From: Paenibacillus_G sp049942825
Lineage (GTDB): Bacteria > Bacillota > Bacilli > Paenibacillales > NBRC-103111
NCBI RefSeq assembly: GCF_049942825.1
Contig: NZ_CP187970.1
Location: 5,332,001-5,396,000 of the forward strand
Direction: 5' to 3'
Length of the DNA stretch: 64,000 nucleotides
Shown one piece after another: positions 23,514 to 31,707 of this stretch. Positions within the stretch are counted from its first letter, which is position 1, and every line of letters starts with the position of its first letter. The translations under genes and the position numbers were made by a program. The notes beneath the pieces were generated by a model, which ran no database searches, was not told where the DNA came from, and saw only the letters and a program-made list of their open reading frames with translations.

Positions 23514-23595
23514 ATAGATGGAACAACTATTGGGGGATCTTCAGCAAGCGTGGTCCATTCCATTCCAAGTTCCATAGGAACCGCCCGCCACCCGG

Positions 23596-24348
23596 TCAAC
23601 GCAGCGGCTTCCGCGCCCCAAAAGCGACGCAGCGCCCTTTCATGAGCACCGGCACCTCGCTGCGGTTGATTCCTAAGTGAAGCGGCTCCATCTCGGCATG
23701 AAGCTCCTCCCAGCCATCCGCCGCCTCCCGCAGCAGCCCGAGCGCTTCCTCCGCCTTCAGTACGACCTCGATCAGCGTCTCGCGCTTCGCTCCGGTCCGC
23801 TTGTCGAACTCCTCAATATCCGTGTTCATGAGAACGCAGAGAATCCCGCCCGGGCGCACCCCATCGGCCATCGACCGGATGGTCCGTTTCAGCACCTCCT
23901 CGGATCGGCAGTGCTCCATCGCCCCGGCTGCAAGGATGTAATCATAGGCTTCCTTCCCGATGGCGTACTCGCCCAGGTCCGCCTGCTCGCTGGTGATCGC
24001 CTTCTCCACGCCGTACCTGCGGCTGTATTCCTTCAGCTTCTGCAGCGCGGACTCCAGCAGATCCACGCAGTGGACCGAGCCGCCGAAGGGTATGAACCGC
24101 TTCGCCAGCGGAATCGCATTGCGGCCCACGCCGCTCCCCAGATCGAGTATGCGGATGGGACCCGCAGCGCCCGTTTGCCCATCCGGTGTATCCTTTCGGC
24201 TTTCGGCCAGCTGATCGGCAAGCTCCATCACCAGCGGGATCGGCCTGCTGAGCCAGGAGCCCTTTTGATACAGGGAGACCTTCTTGTAATACTGCTCGTG
24301 GTACTGCCTCTCGGCCTGCCGGATGCGTTTGAGTTTGACGGAATTCAT
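23596..24348 (-). CDS. SAM-dependent methyltransferase
   Basis: 250 residues, class I Rossmann methyltransferase. Motif I is ILDLGSGVGRNAIPLAKRF (about 68-86). An acidic residue ending the second strand sits in VHCVDLLESALQKL. Motif IV-like sequence is YDYILAAGAMEHC, and the post-motif is GGILCVLMNT. The N-terminal region is basic (VKLKRIRQAERQYHEQYYKK). It resembles TehB/UbiE-like small-molecule methyltransferases; the substrate is unknown. The gene starts at ATG 24348, near GAGGGGTCCC. Confidence 0.85.
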   Translation of the reverse strand: MNSVKLKRIRQAERQYHEQYYKKVSLYQKGSWLSRPIPLVMELADQLAESRKDTPDGQTGAAGPIRILDLGSGVGRNAIPLAKRFIPFGGSVHCVDLLESALQKLKEYSRRYGVEKAITSEQADLGEYAIGKEAYDYILAAGAMEHCRSEEVLKRTIRSMADGVRPGGILCVLMNTDIEEFDKRTGAKRETLIEVVLKAEEALGLLREAADGWEELHAEMEPLHLGINRSEVPVLMKGRCVAFGARKPLR

Positions 24349-24440
24349 GGGACCCCTCCTCGTGCTTGCTGAGGTAGCTTGCTTCTACCTTACAGCATTT
24401 CCTATGGAGCTTTACCCGAGCCGCCGTCCCTCTGACGCAG

Positions 24441-25517
24441 TCAGCTTTTCTCGAAATTTTTGCGCAGACGCTGCAGAGAGAAATCCAACGGATCCTTCAA
24501 GTCCGATCCGCCCTTGAACTGCTCTACAAGACGGTTCAGCCGGCCGGTCTGGAAGCCGTAATCGTACATGACGGCCGCCACGACGGACAGCCGGACCGAG
24601 CCTTCCAGGCCTTCGCTGCAGCGCTGCACCACCCAGTCCATGAACCGGGTGTTCTCCTCTTCGAAGTTCTCGCCTTCCTGGCTGTCCGGCTTCAGCTTGT
24701 CGTCGAATTTGAGCATGACGTGCTCGTGGTACTTGATCAGCCGCTCCAGGTGGTGGTCGAACATCTCATCGGCCTCCGGCGAGCGGCCCGCCCCGAAGTA
24801 GTGCTCGTCGATGACGTCGAGCACCTCCGCCCCTTTCTCCATCGTATGGAGCATCTGCTTATACACGACCAGATGGCGGGAGCGGCTGTACTTGGCCCGC
24901 TTCAGCTTCTTCTGCTCTTCCTCGAAGAGCGAGTATTTGCCCGCCAGGGACTTCAGCGCTCCTTCGAGCGCCTGCTTCTCGTCGCGGAACACGGTCTCCT
25001 TAATCTCGTCTGAGATCACCGTGCGCAGCAGCAGCGACATCTTCTGGAATACGCTGTGAATCTGCGAGACGTACTGCTCCTTCGGCCTCGGTGGGATGAA
25101 GAAGATATTCACGAGGAACGCCGCCCCGATCCCGATCAGCGAGAGCAGGAACCGGTTCAGGGCAAAATCCCAATGACCCGACGCCTCCATAACCGCAACC
25201 ACCGTTACCAGCGTGATGCCTATCGTTTCTTCCATTTTCATTTGAAGACAGATGAGGATGACGAGGATGCAGACGATCCCGATCGCGAGCGGTTCATTGG
25301 AGAAAAAACGTCCGGCCGCCAGCGCCAGCGCCGCACCGAGCACGTTGGTCTGCAGCTGGTCGAGAAAATAGCGCCACGACCGGTAGATCGACGGCTGCAT
25401 GGCGAAGATGGCCGCGACCGCCGCAATGACCGGCGAGGTGGAGCCGATCAGCAGCGCGGCATACAGGGACAGGGTGACCGCTATCCCCGTCTTGAGCACA
25501 CGGGCTCCCAAAGCCAC
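24441..25517 (-). CDS. FUSC/aromatic acid exporter-family membrane protein
   Basis: 358 residues. The N-terminal half carries five or six membrane segments (starting GARVLKTGIAVTLSLYAALL, then PVIAAVAAIFAMQPSIYRS, the DUF939/ArAE signature). The C-terminal half is a soluble helical domain (about 150-358) rich in Lys/Glu. It has the shape of Bacillus YqjA/YgaE-type aromatic-acid exporter family members; the transported substrate is not known. The GTG at 25517 has AAGGAG about ten bases upstream. Confidence 0.85.
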   Translation of the reverse strand: MALGARVLKTGIAVTLSLYAALLIGSTSPVIAAVAAIFAMQPSIYRSWRYFLDQLQTNVLGAALALAAGRFFSNEPLAIGIVCILVILICLQMKMEETIGITLVTVVAVMEASGHWDFALNRFLLSLIGIGAAFLVNIFFIPPRPKEQYVSQIHSVFQKMSLLLRTVISDEIKETVFRDEKQALEGALKSLAGKYSLFEEEQKKLKRAKYSRSRHLVVYKQMLHTMEKGAEVLDVIDEHYFGAGRSPEADEMFDHHLERLIKYHEHVMLKFDDKLKPDSQEGENFEEENTRFMDWVVQRCSEGLEGSVRLSVVAAVMYDYGFQTGRLNRLVEQFKGGSDLKDPLDFSLQRLRKNFEKS

Positions 25518-25676
25518 AGCAATCACTCCTTCTGCGTTGTGCAAGTGTACATTCAGCCTATATCTTACACGGGAAGCGCCCGATTGGCAAAGAGGTCCCG
25601 CTTTCTGTTATTACCCTCTCCAGCGCGCAGAGCTTCGGGCGGGACCGAACTTTCGGAAAGCGGGAGCGCGAACGGC

Positions 25677-25710
25677 AAAAACGCCTGCCGGGGAGGACAG
25701 GCGTCTTTCT
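25677..25710 (-). terminator. Intrinsic terminator of the phoX-tatA-tatC operon
   Basis: A perfect 7-bp ACGCCTG / CAGGCGT stem with a 10-base loop has T runs on both sides, so it could work in both directions. It lies about 110 bases after the tatC stop. Confidence 0.75.
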
Positions 25711-25818
25711 TAAAAGAACAGAAGGGGTACCCGGGGGAGCTCGCTGCCGCTGTCTCCTTCTTCAGAACCGGAACCGCTTCTACCGAGCGGAGGGCTCGGC
25801 TCTGCCGAAGATCACGGA

Positions 25819-26559
25819 TCAGGGCTGCGGCACTTCCGCCGGAGCGGAGGTAAGCTGCTTGCGGTAGACCCACTTGGAGAGGGTGATGCTGAATTCGTAG
25901 AGAATCAGCAGAGGGACGATAACGAGGATATCGCTGATAAAATCGGGGGGCGTGATCGTAATGGAGATCACCGTCAGGATGAAGTACGCCATCTTGCGCA
26001 TCTTGGCGAGGCGCAGCGGATTCAGCACGCCGATCTTCGTGAGGAACATGACGACCACCGGCATCTCGAACAGGAGCCCGAAAGGCAGTGTCAGGTTCAG
26101 CATGAAGCGGAAATACTTGTCCGCCGTATACATCGTCTCCACCTGGCCCTGGGCCATCTCCTTCAGGAACGAGAGCACCATCGGGAAGAGCACGAAGTAG
26201 CCGAATGCGATTCCCGCGGCGAATAGAACCGCCAGCGCGGGGATGTAGGCCAGCGCAGCCTTGCGTTCCTCCGGCGTCAGGGCCGGTTTGACGAAATTCC
26301 ATACCTGCAGCCCCGCTACAGGGATCGTCACGGCGAGGGCGAATACGCCGGAGATCATCAGGTACACCCACAGGATATCCGTGGGTCCGAGCACCGTCAG
26401 CTTGCCGTCCACATCGCTTACAAGCCAGTTGTAGATCGGCTTCGCATACAGGAAGGCAGCCAGCAGCGCCACCAGAAAAGAAGCGAAGGTGATGATGAGC
26501 CGCCTGCGCAGCTCCTCCAGATGGGTATAGACATGCGTATCTTGGCCGGAACTTGTCAA
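25819..26559 (-). CDS. tatC: Twin-arginine translocase subunit TatC
   Basis: 246 residues, six membrane helices. It has the TatC hallmarks: an N-terminal HLEELRRRLIITFASFLVAL, the periplasmic loop with VWNFVKPALTPEERK, FGYFVLFPMVLSFL, and GLLFEMPVVVMFLTKIGVL. With TatA it forms the receptor of the folded-protein export machine. The start is TTG at 26559, preceded by GGAGGAG. It is the last gene of phoX-tatA-tatC, so the translocase is encoded with a Tat-dependent substrate, much like phoD-tatAd-tatCd in B. subtilis. Confidence 0.95.
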   Translation of the reverse strand: MTSSGQDTHVYTHLEELRRRLIITFASFLVALLAAFLYAKPIYNWLVSDVDGKLTVLGPTDILWVYLMISGVFALAVTIPVAGLQVWNFVKPALTPEERKAALAYIPALAVLFAAGIAFGYFVLFPMVLSFLKEMAQGQVETMYTADKYFRFMLNLTLPFGLLFEMPVVVMFLTKIGVLNPLRLAKMRKMAYFILTVISITITPPDFISDILVIVPLLILYEFSITLSKWVYRKQLTSAPAEVPQP

Positions 26560-26631
26560 GCTGCCACTCCTCCGTAACACGGGCTGCCGCCGTCTGCTCC
26601 ATCTTTTGAATCGGACGGCGGCACAGCCCTT

Positions 26632-26880
26632 TTACTTCTTGTTTTCCGCTGCAAGCACAGGCTGCTGCACTTCAACCGCAGGTGCGGCGGAAGAAACGGA
26701 AGCCGGCTTGTCCTGCGGCTTGTCGTCGTCGCTCATGATCCCGCGCGTGGCGCTCTTGAACTCGCTGAGCGTCCGGCCGAAGGCCCGGCCGAGCTCGGGA
26801 AGCTTCGAAGGTCCGAAGATGATGAGGGCGATGATCAGGATGAGAATCAGTCCGGGAATGCCGATATTGCCAAATGGCAT
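26632..26880 (-). CDS. tatA: Twin-arginine translocase subunit TatA
   Basis: 82 residues. It has an N-terminal membrane helix (GLILILIIALIIF). The hinge and amphipathic helix carry the FGPSKLPELGRAFGRTLSEF signature. An Ala/Pro/Lys-rich tail follows. In Firmicutes TatA also does the job of TatB (family knowledge). The ATG at 26880 follows AAAGGAG. It lies between phoX and tatC. Confidence 0.95.
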   Translation of the reverse strand: MPFGNIGIPGLILILIIALIIFGPSKLPELGRAFGRTLSEFKSATRGIMSDDDKPQDKPASVSSAAPAVEVQQPVLAAENKK

Positions 26881-26914
26881 AGGATTCAGCTCCTTTGTTG
26901 TGGGAAGGATCTCC

Positions 26915-28600
26915 TTAGAATTGGAAGCCGGTGATGGCTACAACGGCCGGACGCGGCATCGTATCTCCCTTGCGGTGCGGCCACATGCTCGTCGGCTTCG
27001 CAAGGTCGGTCGTATTCTCGCCGGGATGCTGCACGGCAAGGAACAGCGTCGTTTCGTCCGGCGTGAACCAAGGACCCGTCAGCTCGGCGTCCAGAGGGGC
27101 GGAAGCGAACTGCATCGCTTTGCCGACGTTCGGTCCGGTCGTCGGGATGACATACATCCCGTTGTTGCCGAAGAAAGTGTGAACGCCTTTGTTCATCGAG
27201 CTCGAGGAAATGTCGGTCACCGTCCACAGGTTGCCCGCACTGTCGAAAGTCAGGTTGTCCGGCGCGCTGAACCCGCTCTGGCGCCCGCCGGCCGCGAAGA
27301 TCTCGAAGTCGAACTCGAGCGCGCCGAGGTCGCTGTCCTTCTCGAAGAACCGGGTGATATGGCCGTGAATATTGCCGTGATTATCGTTATTCGTATGGGC
27401 TACGAAGAACGTGTTGTCGAACGGGCAGATCTCAATGTCTTCCGGGCGGTCGGTCGGCGTAGCGCCGAGGATCAGAGCCGCTTCATGCGTGTTCACCGCG
27501 ACGTCCGCCTGGGTCTGGAACTTGGCAAGCAGATCTTCGCGCTTGCCCTTGATCAGGCTCGGCACCTTGAACTTCTCGTCAGCCAGCGCCTTCTGAACGG
27601 CATCGATCGTCAGGGCGATCCACTTGCCCTTCTTCATGTCGGCTGCATAGAGCGTGCCGTCGTACAGCAGGTTCGTATTCGCGCGGCCCATCTCCCGGAC
27701 ATATTTCTCCTTGGAGACGAACTTGTAGACACAGGCATCCTTCTTGTCGTCGCCCATATAGACCACGACGCGGCCGTCCTTGCTGAGGCCCATCGCCGTG
27801 TTCTCGTGGTTGAACCGGCCAAGGGACGTATGCTTGCGGATCTCGAAGGAAGAGTCAAACGGATCAACTTCGACCACCCAGCCGTAGTGGGTCGGGTTCA
27901 GGCCCGCCAATTCGGCGGTCTCCTCAAAGTTCTCCTCACAGGTCAGCAGCGTGTTCCACAGCGTCATGCCGCCGGAGCAGTTCGCGAAGGTGCCCTGCAC
28001 CTGCACCGCGCTGCCCACCGCATTGCTGCCGGCGGCTTGTCCGACCAGCTTCATGGAGGTGAGGCCCGTGACGCGGCGGGCGTACTTGGACTTCGTGTCC
28101 ATCGTCCAGCGGTCGTCTTCCCCGCGCTTCACTTCTATGATCGAGCCGCCCTGATTGTACAGCGACTTCTTGATCTGCTCCGCCGTGTATTTGCCGTCCA
28201 GGCCCGCAGGAGCCCCGTGTACGAACAGATCGGAGGAGTACTCGTGGTTCACCCACAGGAGTCCGTGGTTGTTCGATCCCTCGATCGGGAAGAACACGGT
28301 GAAGTCGTTGTTAAAGCCGAACGTGTCGCCCGCCTCGTTGATTTTGTCTCCGTAAGCGGCAACGACGTCATATGTATATCCCTTGGGAAGCAGCAGCTGG
28401 TCTTCCTTGCTGTGCTCGATCGGCTCGAAGAAACCGGATACCTTGTTGCTCTTGTAACCGAACAAATGGGAAGCCGCGGCCGCGCTGGCTTTATTCTCCG
28501 TCAGCGGCCCCAGGCCTGCAGCCGCGGCCGCCAGTGCCGCGGTACCTGATCCCAAATAAGTGAGGAATGTTCTTCTGTTCATTTCCATGTGTAGATGCAC
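26915..28600 (-). CDS. phoX: PhoX-type alkaline phosphatase, Tat-exported
   Basis: 561 residues. The Tat signal peptide has NRRTFLTYLGSGTAALAAAA and a cleavage region near ENKASAAAA. The rest is a PhoX beta-propeller phosphatase, a calcium- and iron-dependent phosphomonoesterase active outside the cell (family knowledge). PhoX-type motifs include LLTCEENFEET, GRFNHENTAM, FFVAHTNNDNHG and SAPDNLTFDSAGNLW. The preferred start is the GTG at 28600, seven bases after GAGGA; in-frame ATGs at 28588 and 28582 lack a site. It is first in the operon with tatA and tatC. A PhoP-box-like array at 28656-28694 implies induction by phosphate starvation. Confidence 0.93.
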   Translation of the reverse strand: MHLHMEMNRRTFLTYLGSGTAALAAAAAGLGPLTENKASAAAASHLFGYKSNKVSGFFEPIEHSKEDQLLLPKGYTYDVVAAYGDKINEAGDTFGFNNDFTVFFPIEGSNNHGLLWVNHEYSSDLFVHGAPAGLDGKYTAEQIKKSLYNQGGSIIEVKRGEDDRWTMDTKSKYARRVTGLTSMKLVGQAAGSNAVGSAVQVQGTFANCSGGMTLWNTLLTCEENFEETAELAGLNPTHYGWVVEVDPFDSSFEIRKHTSLGRFNHENTAMGLSKDGRVVVYMGDDKKDACVYKFVSKEKYVREMGRANTNLLYDGTLYAADMKKGKWIALTIDAVQKALADEKFKVPSLIKGKREDLLAKFQTQADVAVNTHEAALILGATPTDRPEDIEICPFDNTFFVAHTNNDNHGNIHGHITRFFEKDSDLGALEFDFEIFAAGGRQSGFSAPDNLTFDSAGNLWTVTDISSSSMNKGVHTFFGNNGMYVIPTTGPNVGKAMQFASAPLDAELTGPWFTPDETTLFLAVQHPGENTTDLAKPTSMWPHRKGDTMPRPAVVAITGFQF

Positions 28601-28655
28601 CGTCCGATCCTCATATTTAATAGAACGAATCAACAAGTCCATCATACCTATGGAT

Positions 28656-28694
28656 TGTAAATATAGAATTAAGGCCGTATGGAGTTTTTGTAAA
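28656..28694 (-). promoter_or_regulatory. PhoP box and promoter of phoX-tatA-tatC
   Basis: On the minus strand four hexamers lie exactly 11 bp apart: TTTACA (plus 28689-28694), TCCATA, TTAATT and TTTACA (plus 28656-28661). They match the B. subtilis PhoP repeat TT(A/C/T)A(C/T)A with 0, 1, 1 and 0 mismatches. A TATGAT -10 (plus 28641-28646) follows. This is the classic PhoP-activated layout. Confidence 0.7.
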
Positions 28695-28743
28695 ATGGTG
28701 TTGCAAAATAGTTTACTACTAAGACTTTGTACCCAAAAATTAC

Positions 28744-29624
28744 CTATTCCTCCAGCTTCTCGAACTTCGCATCATAGAGCCGGAACATCGTCTTGTAGCC
28801 GGACTCGTCGACCTTAATACCTACGTCCAGCCGCCCCGTAATCTTCAAGGGGCCCTGCGTGTACCGCAGCTTCACGTCGTCCGGCACGAATACGATCATG
28901 ATCCGGTTCCAGTAGGTTTCATCCCCGTTGTCGAACGGGCACTCGGCCCCCGGCTTCGGAATGAGCAGGAACCAGTGGTGATCCATGGAGAGCACCTCAC
29001 CCATGTATCCCTTGATCTCAACGGTCTTACCGCTCAGATCCCAGAACTTGTTCGACGGCGTCGTCTGCTTGTCGTTATCGAAGAACTCCTCCCAGCCGAT
29101 CACCGGCGTCCCGGAAGTCTTGGCCGGCGCGGCCGGAGTCTCCTTCCGCGCCTGCGCCGGTGCGGCGATGTCGCCGGCTGCGGGCGCTGGTGCCGCCGGT
29201 GCAGGCTGTGCGGACACGCTGCCTGCCGGGGCCGCGAGCGCTGGTGCCGCCGGTGCAGGCTGCGCGGACACGCCCGCTGCAGGCGCTGCGGACGCTGACG
29301 CCGCCGGAGCGGGCTGTGCGGTCCCCCCGCTGCGGGCGCTGGCGCCGCTGGCGCGGCCTGCGCGGACTCGCCGCCGCCTGCCGGGACTGCGGGCGCTGGC
29401 GCCGCTGGCGCAGGCTGTGCGGACTCGCCGCCGCCTGCCGCCCCTGCGGGCGCTGGCGCCGCCGGCGCGGGCTGCGCGGACTCGCCCCCTGCCGCCACTG
29501 CGGCCGGCTTTGCCGCGTCGGCGAACGAGCCGCCGGTCTCCGCCGCTCCGCCGGACGGAGACACTTTGCCGCAGGCGGTCAGCAGCAGGCAGCCGATGAG
29601 CATCGTTTGCGTTATTTTTTTCAT
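28744..29624 (-). pseudogene. DUF3299-like lipoprotein, frameshifted in its linker
   Basis: The gene starts at ATG 29624 with a lipoprotein signal (MKKITQTMLIGCLLLTACGK, Cys18). It then enters a long Ala/Pro linker of 13-residue repeats (ESAQPAPAAPAPA-like). At the G6 run (plus C 29323-29328) the frame is lost. One more G restores the same repeats (TAQPAPAASASAAPA and onward) and the C-terminal domain to 28744. That domain, about 115 residues (WEEFFDNDKQTTPSNKFWDL, then GKTVEIKGYMGEVLS, HHWFLLIPKPGAECPF and LKITGRLDVGIKVDES), resembles DUF3299. It is the third gene after an ATPase and a permease. In Pseudomonas and Vibrio such a trio belongs to zinc-starvation operons, so a zinc role is inferred. 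The shift could be real, phase-variable or a base-calling error. Confidence 0.75.
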
Positions 29625-29647
29625 AGGATTCAGCTCCTCTCCCTTGG

Positions 29648-30886
29648 TTAAGACCGGAACAGCTGCAGCGGATCCGCCCGGTAGACCCGGTAAGCGGGAC
29701 CGAGCGATGCGGCGGCTCCGACCAGCAGCGTGCCGGCGGCCAGCAGCCCCTCGCCTTCTTCGATCGTCAGTGCGTTCACGTGAATGCCCGAGAACTCGAA
29801 CATGGCGGTCCCGCCCAGATAGCTTCCGAGGTGACCGATGACTAGACCCGCTGCAAGGCCCGCTGCAGTAACCAGCAGCCCTTCCCCCAGCAGCGTGAAC
29901 CAGATGAACGAGGCCGGTTTGCCGATCAAGCGCAGCAGCCCCGCATCCTTGCGCCGCTCTCCCGCCGCCGCGACCAGCGACAGCAGAATCGAGATCGCCG
30001 CAAGCAGCACGCAGAGAATCGAGACGACGTTCAGCATGGCGGAGCCCCGGTCGACGAGATTGACCACATCGGCAACCGCTTTGGAGGTATAAACCGCCTG
30101 CACATTGTCCAGCTTGTCGTATGCGAGCTTCAGGGACTGCGTGCCGCCGATCGACTTCGGCTTCACGAGTACGGCGGTTACATCCCGGTGCCGCTCCGCC
30201 TCGGCCCCGTGCACCTTCCAGGCATAGTCCACCGTCGTGAACACGGCCCGGTCATCAGCCGTGTTCAGCATGGGAAGGATACCGACCACTTTGTACACGA
30301 ACGAGGCGTGCGCATCTCCCGCTTCCTCATGCCCTGCGCCTTCAGCCTCATACCCGGCCGCCTCTTCGTGCTCTTCCTCCTCATGCTGGGAATCCACGAG
30401 GCCATGGCCGCCCTTGAAGGTGTCCCCGACATGGACGCCAAGCTCCCTTGCCGCGTGGGCGCCGAGGACGACTTCACCGGATGCCGCATACAGTTTCCCC
30501 GCAGCCAGCTTGCGGTCCCCGTACCGTTCGGGGAAATAGGCCGGCTCTATGCCCACGATCGGATACCCGTTGTAATTGTCCCCCGTCGTCATCGCATAGG
30601 CGGCAGCCGTCTCAGGATCCTTGGCCAGCCTCTCGAACACTTCATAAGGGATATTGCCTGTCGGGACATCCACATGGTAGAAGGTATTGAGCACAAGCTG
30701 GGTCTCGCTTCCATCCGCTCCAACGACCAGCTCGAACGGACCGTAGCCTTTGGCCGCCCCTTCCTCGATGCCCGCTTTGACGAGAATCAGAAAAACCAGC
30801 AGGCCCACGGTCAGCGCCACAGACACCACGGTCAGCAGGGACAGCCCCTTGCGGTGCAGCAGATTGCGCCAGAGCAGCATCATCAC
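29648..30886 (-). CDS. MacB/FtsX-type ABC transporter permease with His-rich loop
   Basis: 412 residues. It has TM1 at about 15-37, a large extracellular domain (about 40-270), then three C-terminal helices (about 280-305, 328-350, 375-398) in FtsX topology. Within the extracellular domain is an insertion dense in His and Glu (DSQHEEEEHEEAAGYEAEG, then AGHEEAGDAH), which looks like a metal-binding loop. The last residues, YRVYRADPLQLFRS, are typical of the family. It overlaps the ATPase gene by four bases (ATGA). The His/Glu loop plus the DUF3299-like partner suggests zinc or another transition metal as substrate or ligand (inference). Confidence 0.85.
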   Translation of the reverse strand: MMMLLWRNLLHRKGLSLLTVVSVALTVGLLVFLILVKAGIEEGAAKGYGPFELVVGADGSETQLVLNTFYHVDVPTGNIPYEVFERLAKDPETAAAYAMTTGDNYNGYPIVGIEPAYFPERYGDRKLAAGKLYAASGEVVLGAHAARELGVHVGDTFKGGHGLVDSQHEEEEHEEAAGYEAEGAGHEEAGDAHASFVYKVVGILPMLNTADDRAVFTTVDYAWKVHGAEAERHRDVTAVLVKPKSIGGTQSLKLAYDKLDNVQAVYTSKAVADVVNLVDRGSAMLNVVSILCVLLAAISILLSLVAAAGERRKDAGLLRLIGKPASFIWFTLLGEGLLVTAAGLAAGLVIGHLGSYLGGTAMFEFSGIHVNALTIEEGEGLLAAGTLLVGAAASLGPAYRVYRADPLQLFRS

Positions 30887-31620
30887 AGCGCCATCCCCTC
30901 CTTCTCCCTCGGAACAGACGCTTCCCTCACCGGACGGACGAGCGAATTGAGCTCGCCGATATGCACGATCCTTGAGAACGTCCGGGCCAGATGCAGATCG
31001 TGCGTCACGGTAATCAGTGTGCTGCCTTCCCTGCCGCAGAGATCAAGCAGCAGCGCCATCAGGGCTCCCGCCGTCTCAAAATCCAGCGAACCCGTCGGCT
31101 CGTCGGCCAGGATCAGGGGCGGACGGTTAATGAGCGCCCGCACGATCGCCACCCGCTGCTGCTGCCCGCGGGAGAGCTGGGCCGGACGGTGTCCGCTGCG
31201 GTCCGCCATGCCGACGGCCTCCATCCACTCGCGGATGCGTTCCCGCTTCTCCCGCTTCGGCATGCCGGAGGGCAGCACGAGCTCCACATTCTGCTGCGCG
31301 GTCAGCGAAGGAATGAGATGAAAGTCCTGAAAAATATAGCCGACCTTCTCCGCACGGAACTTATCCCTCGCCCCTTCAGGCAGAATGGAGAGCTCTTGTC
31401 CGTCGACATGGATCTCGCCGCTGTCCGGCTTCTGGATCCCGCTCAGCAGGTGAAGCAGAGAGCTCTTCCCGCTGCCGCTGGGTCCGATGATCGCGATCCG
31501 TTCCCCGCGCAGCACTACCCACGAAGGAATCTGCAGTATGGGGAGCGGCCGGCCGTTCACGGCGAACGATTTGGAGACACGATCCAACCGGATCATGGCT
31601 TCGGTAGGGATGGATTTCAT
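30883..31620 (-). CDS. ABC transporter ATP-binding protein (LolD/MacB type)
   Basis: A 245-residue ATPase. Walker A is IIGPSGSGKSSLL (about 41-53), the Q-loop is in GYIFQDFHLIPSLT, the signature is QLSRGQQQRVAIVRAL, Walker B is ILADEPTGSLD, and the switch His is in TVTHDLHLA. It pairs with the downstream permease. The start is ATG 31620; the ribosome site is mediocre (AAAGGCGG at 11 bases). The phoA terminator ends only 27 bases upstream, so the operon either has a compact promoter there or is reached by readthrough from phoA. Confidence 0.92.
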   Translation of the reverse strand: MKSIPTEAMIRLDRVSKSFAVNGRPLPILQIPSWVVLRGERIAIIGPSGSGKSSLLHLLSGIQKPDSGEIHVDGQELSILPEGARDKFRAEKVGYIFQDFHLIPSLTAQQNVELVLPSGMPKREKRERIREWMEAVGMADRSGHRPAQLSRGQQQRVAIVRALINRPPLILADEPTGSLDFETAGALMALLLDLCGREGSTLITVTHDLHLARTFSRIVHIGELNSLVRPVREASVPREKEGMAL

Positions 31621-31646
31621 AAGGAAGTCAACCGCCTTTCTTCTCC

Positions 31647-31683
31647 AAAACAGGAACAGGAGAACCGCAGTTCTCCTGTCCTG
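31647..31683 (-). terminator. Intrinsic terminator of phoA
   Basis: Arms CAGGAACAGGAGAAC and GTTCTCCTGTCCTG pair almost fully around a CGCA loop. Four T follow on the minus strand. It lies between phoA and the ABC operon. Confidence 0.8.
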
Positions 31684-31707
31684 TTTACGCTGCATTCAAA
31701 ACCCGTA

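Noticed and set aside
23540..23560. Sigma-54 promoter for the leucine dehydrogenase gene
   Set aside because: TGG...TTGCT is present on the minus strand, but the GG-to-GC spacing is 9 and not the required 10, and no enhancer-binding regulator is nearby.
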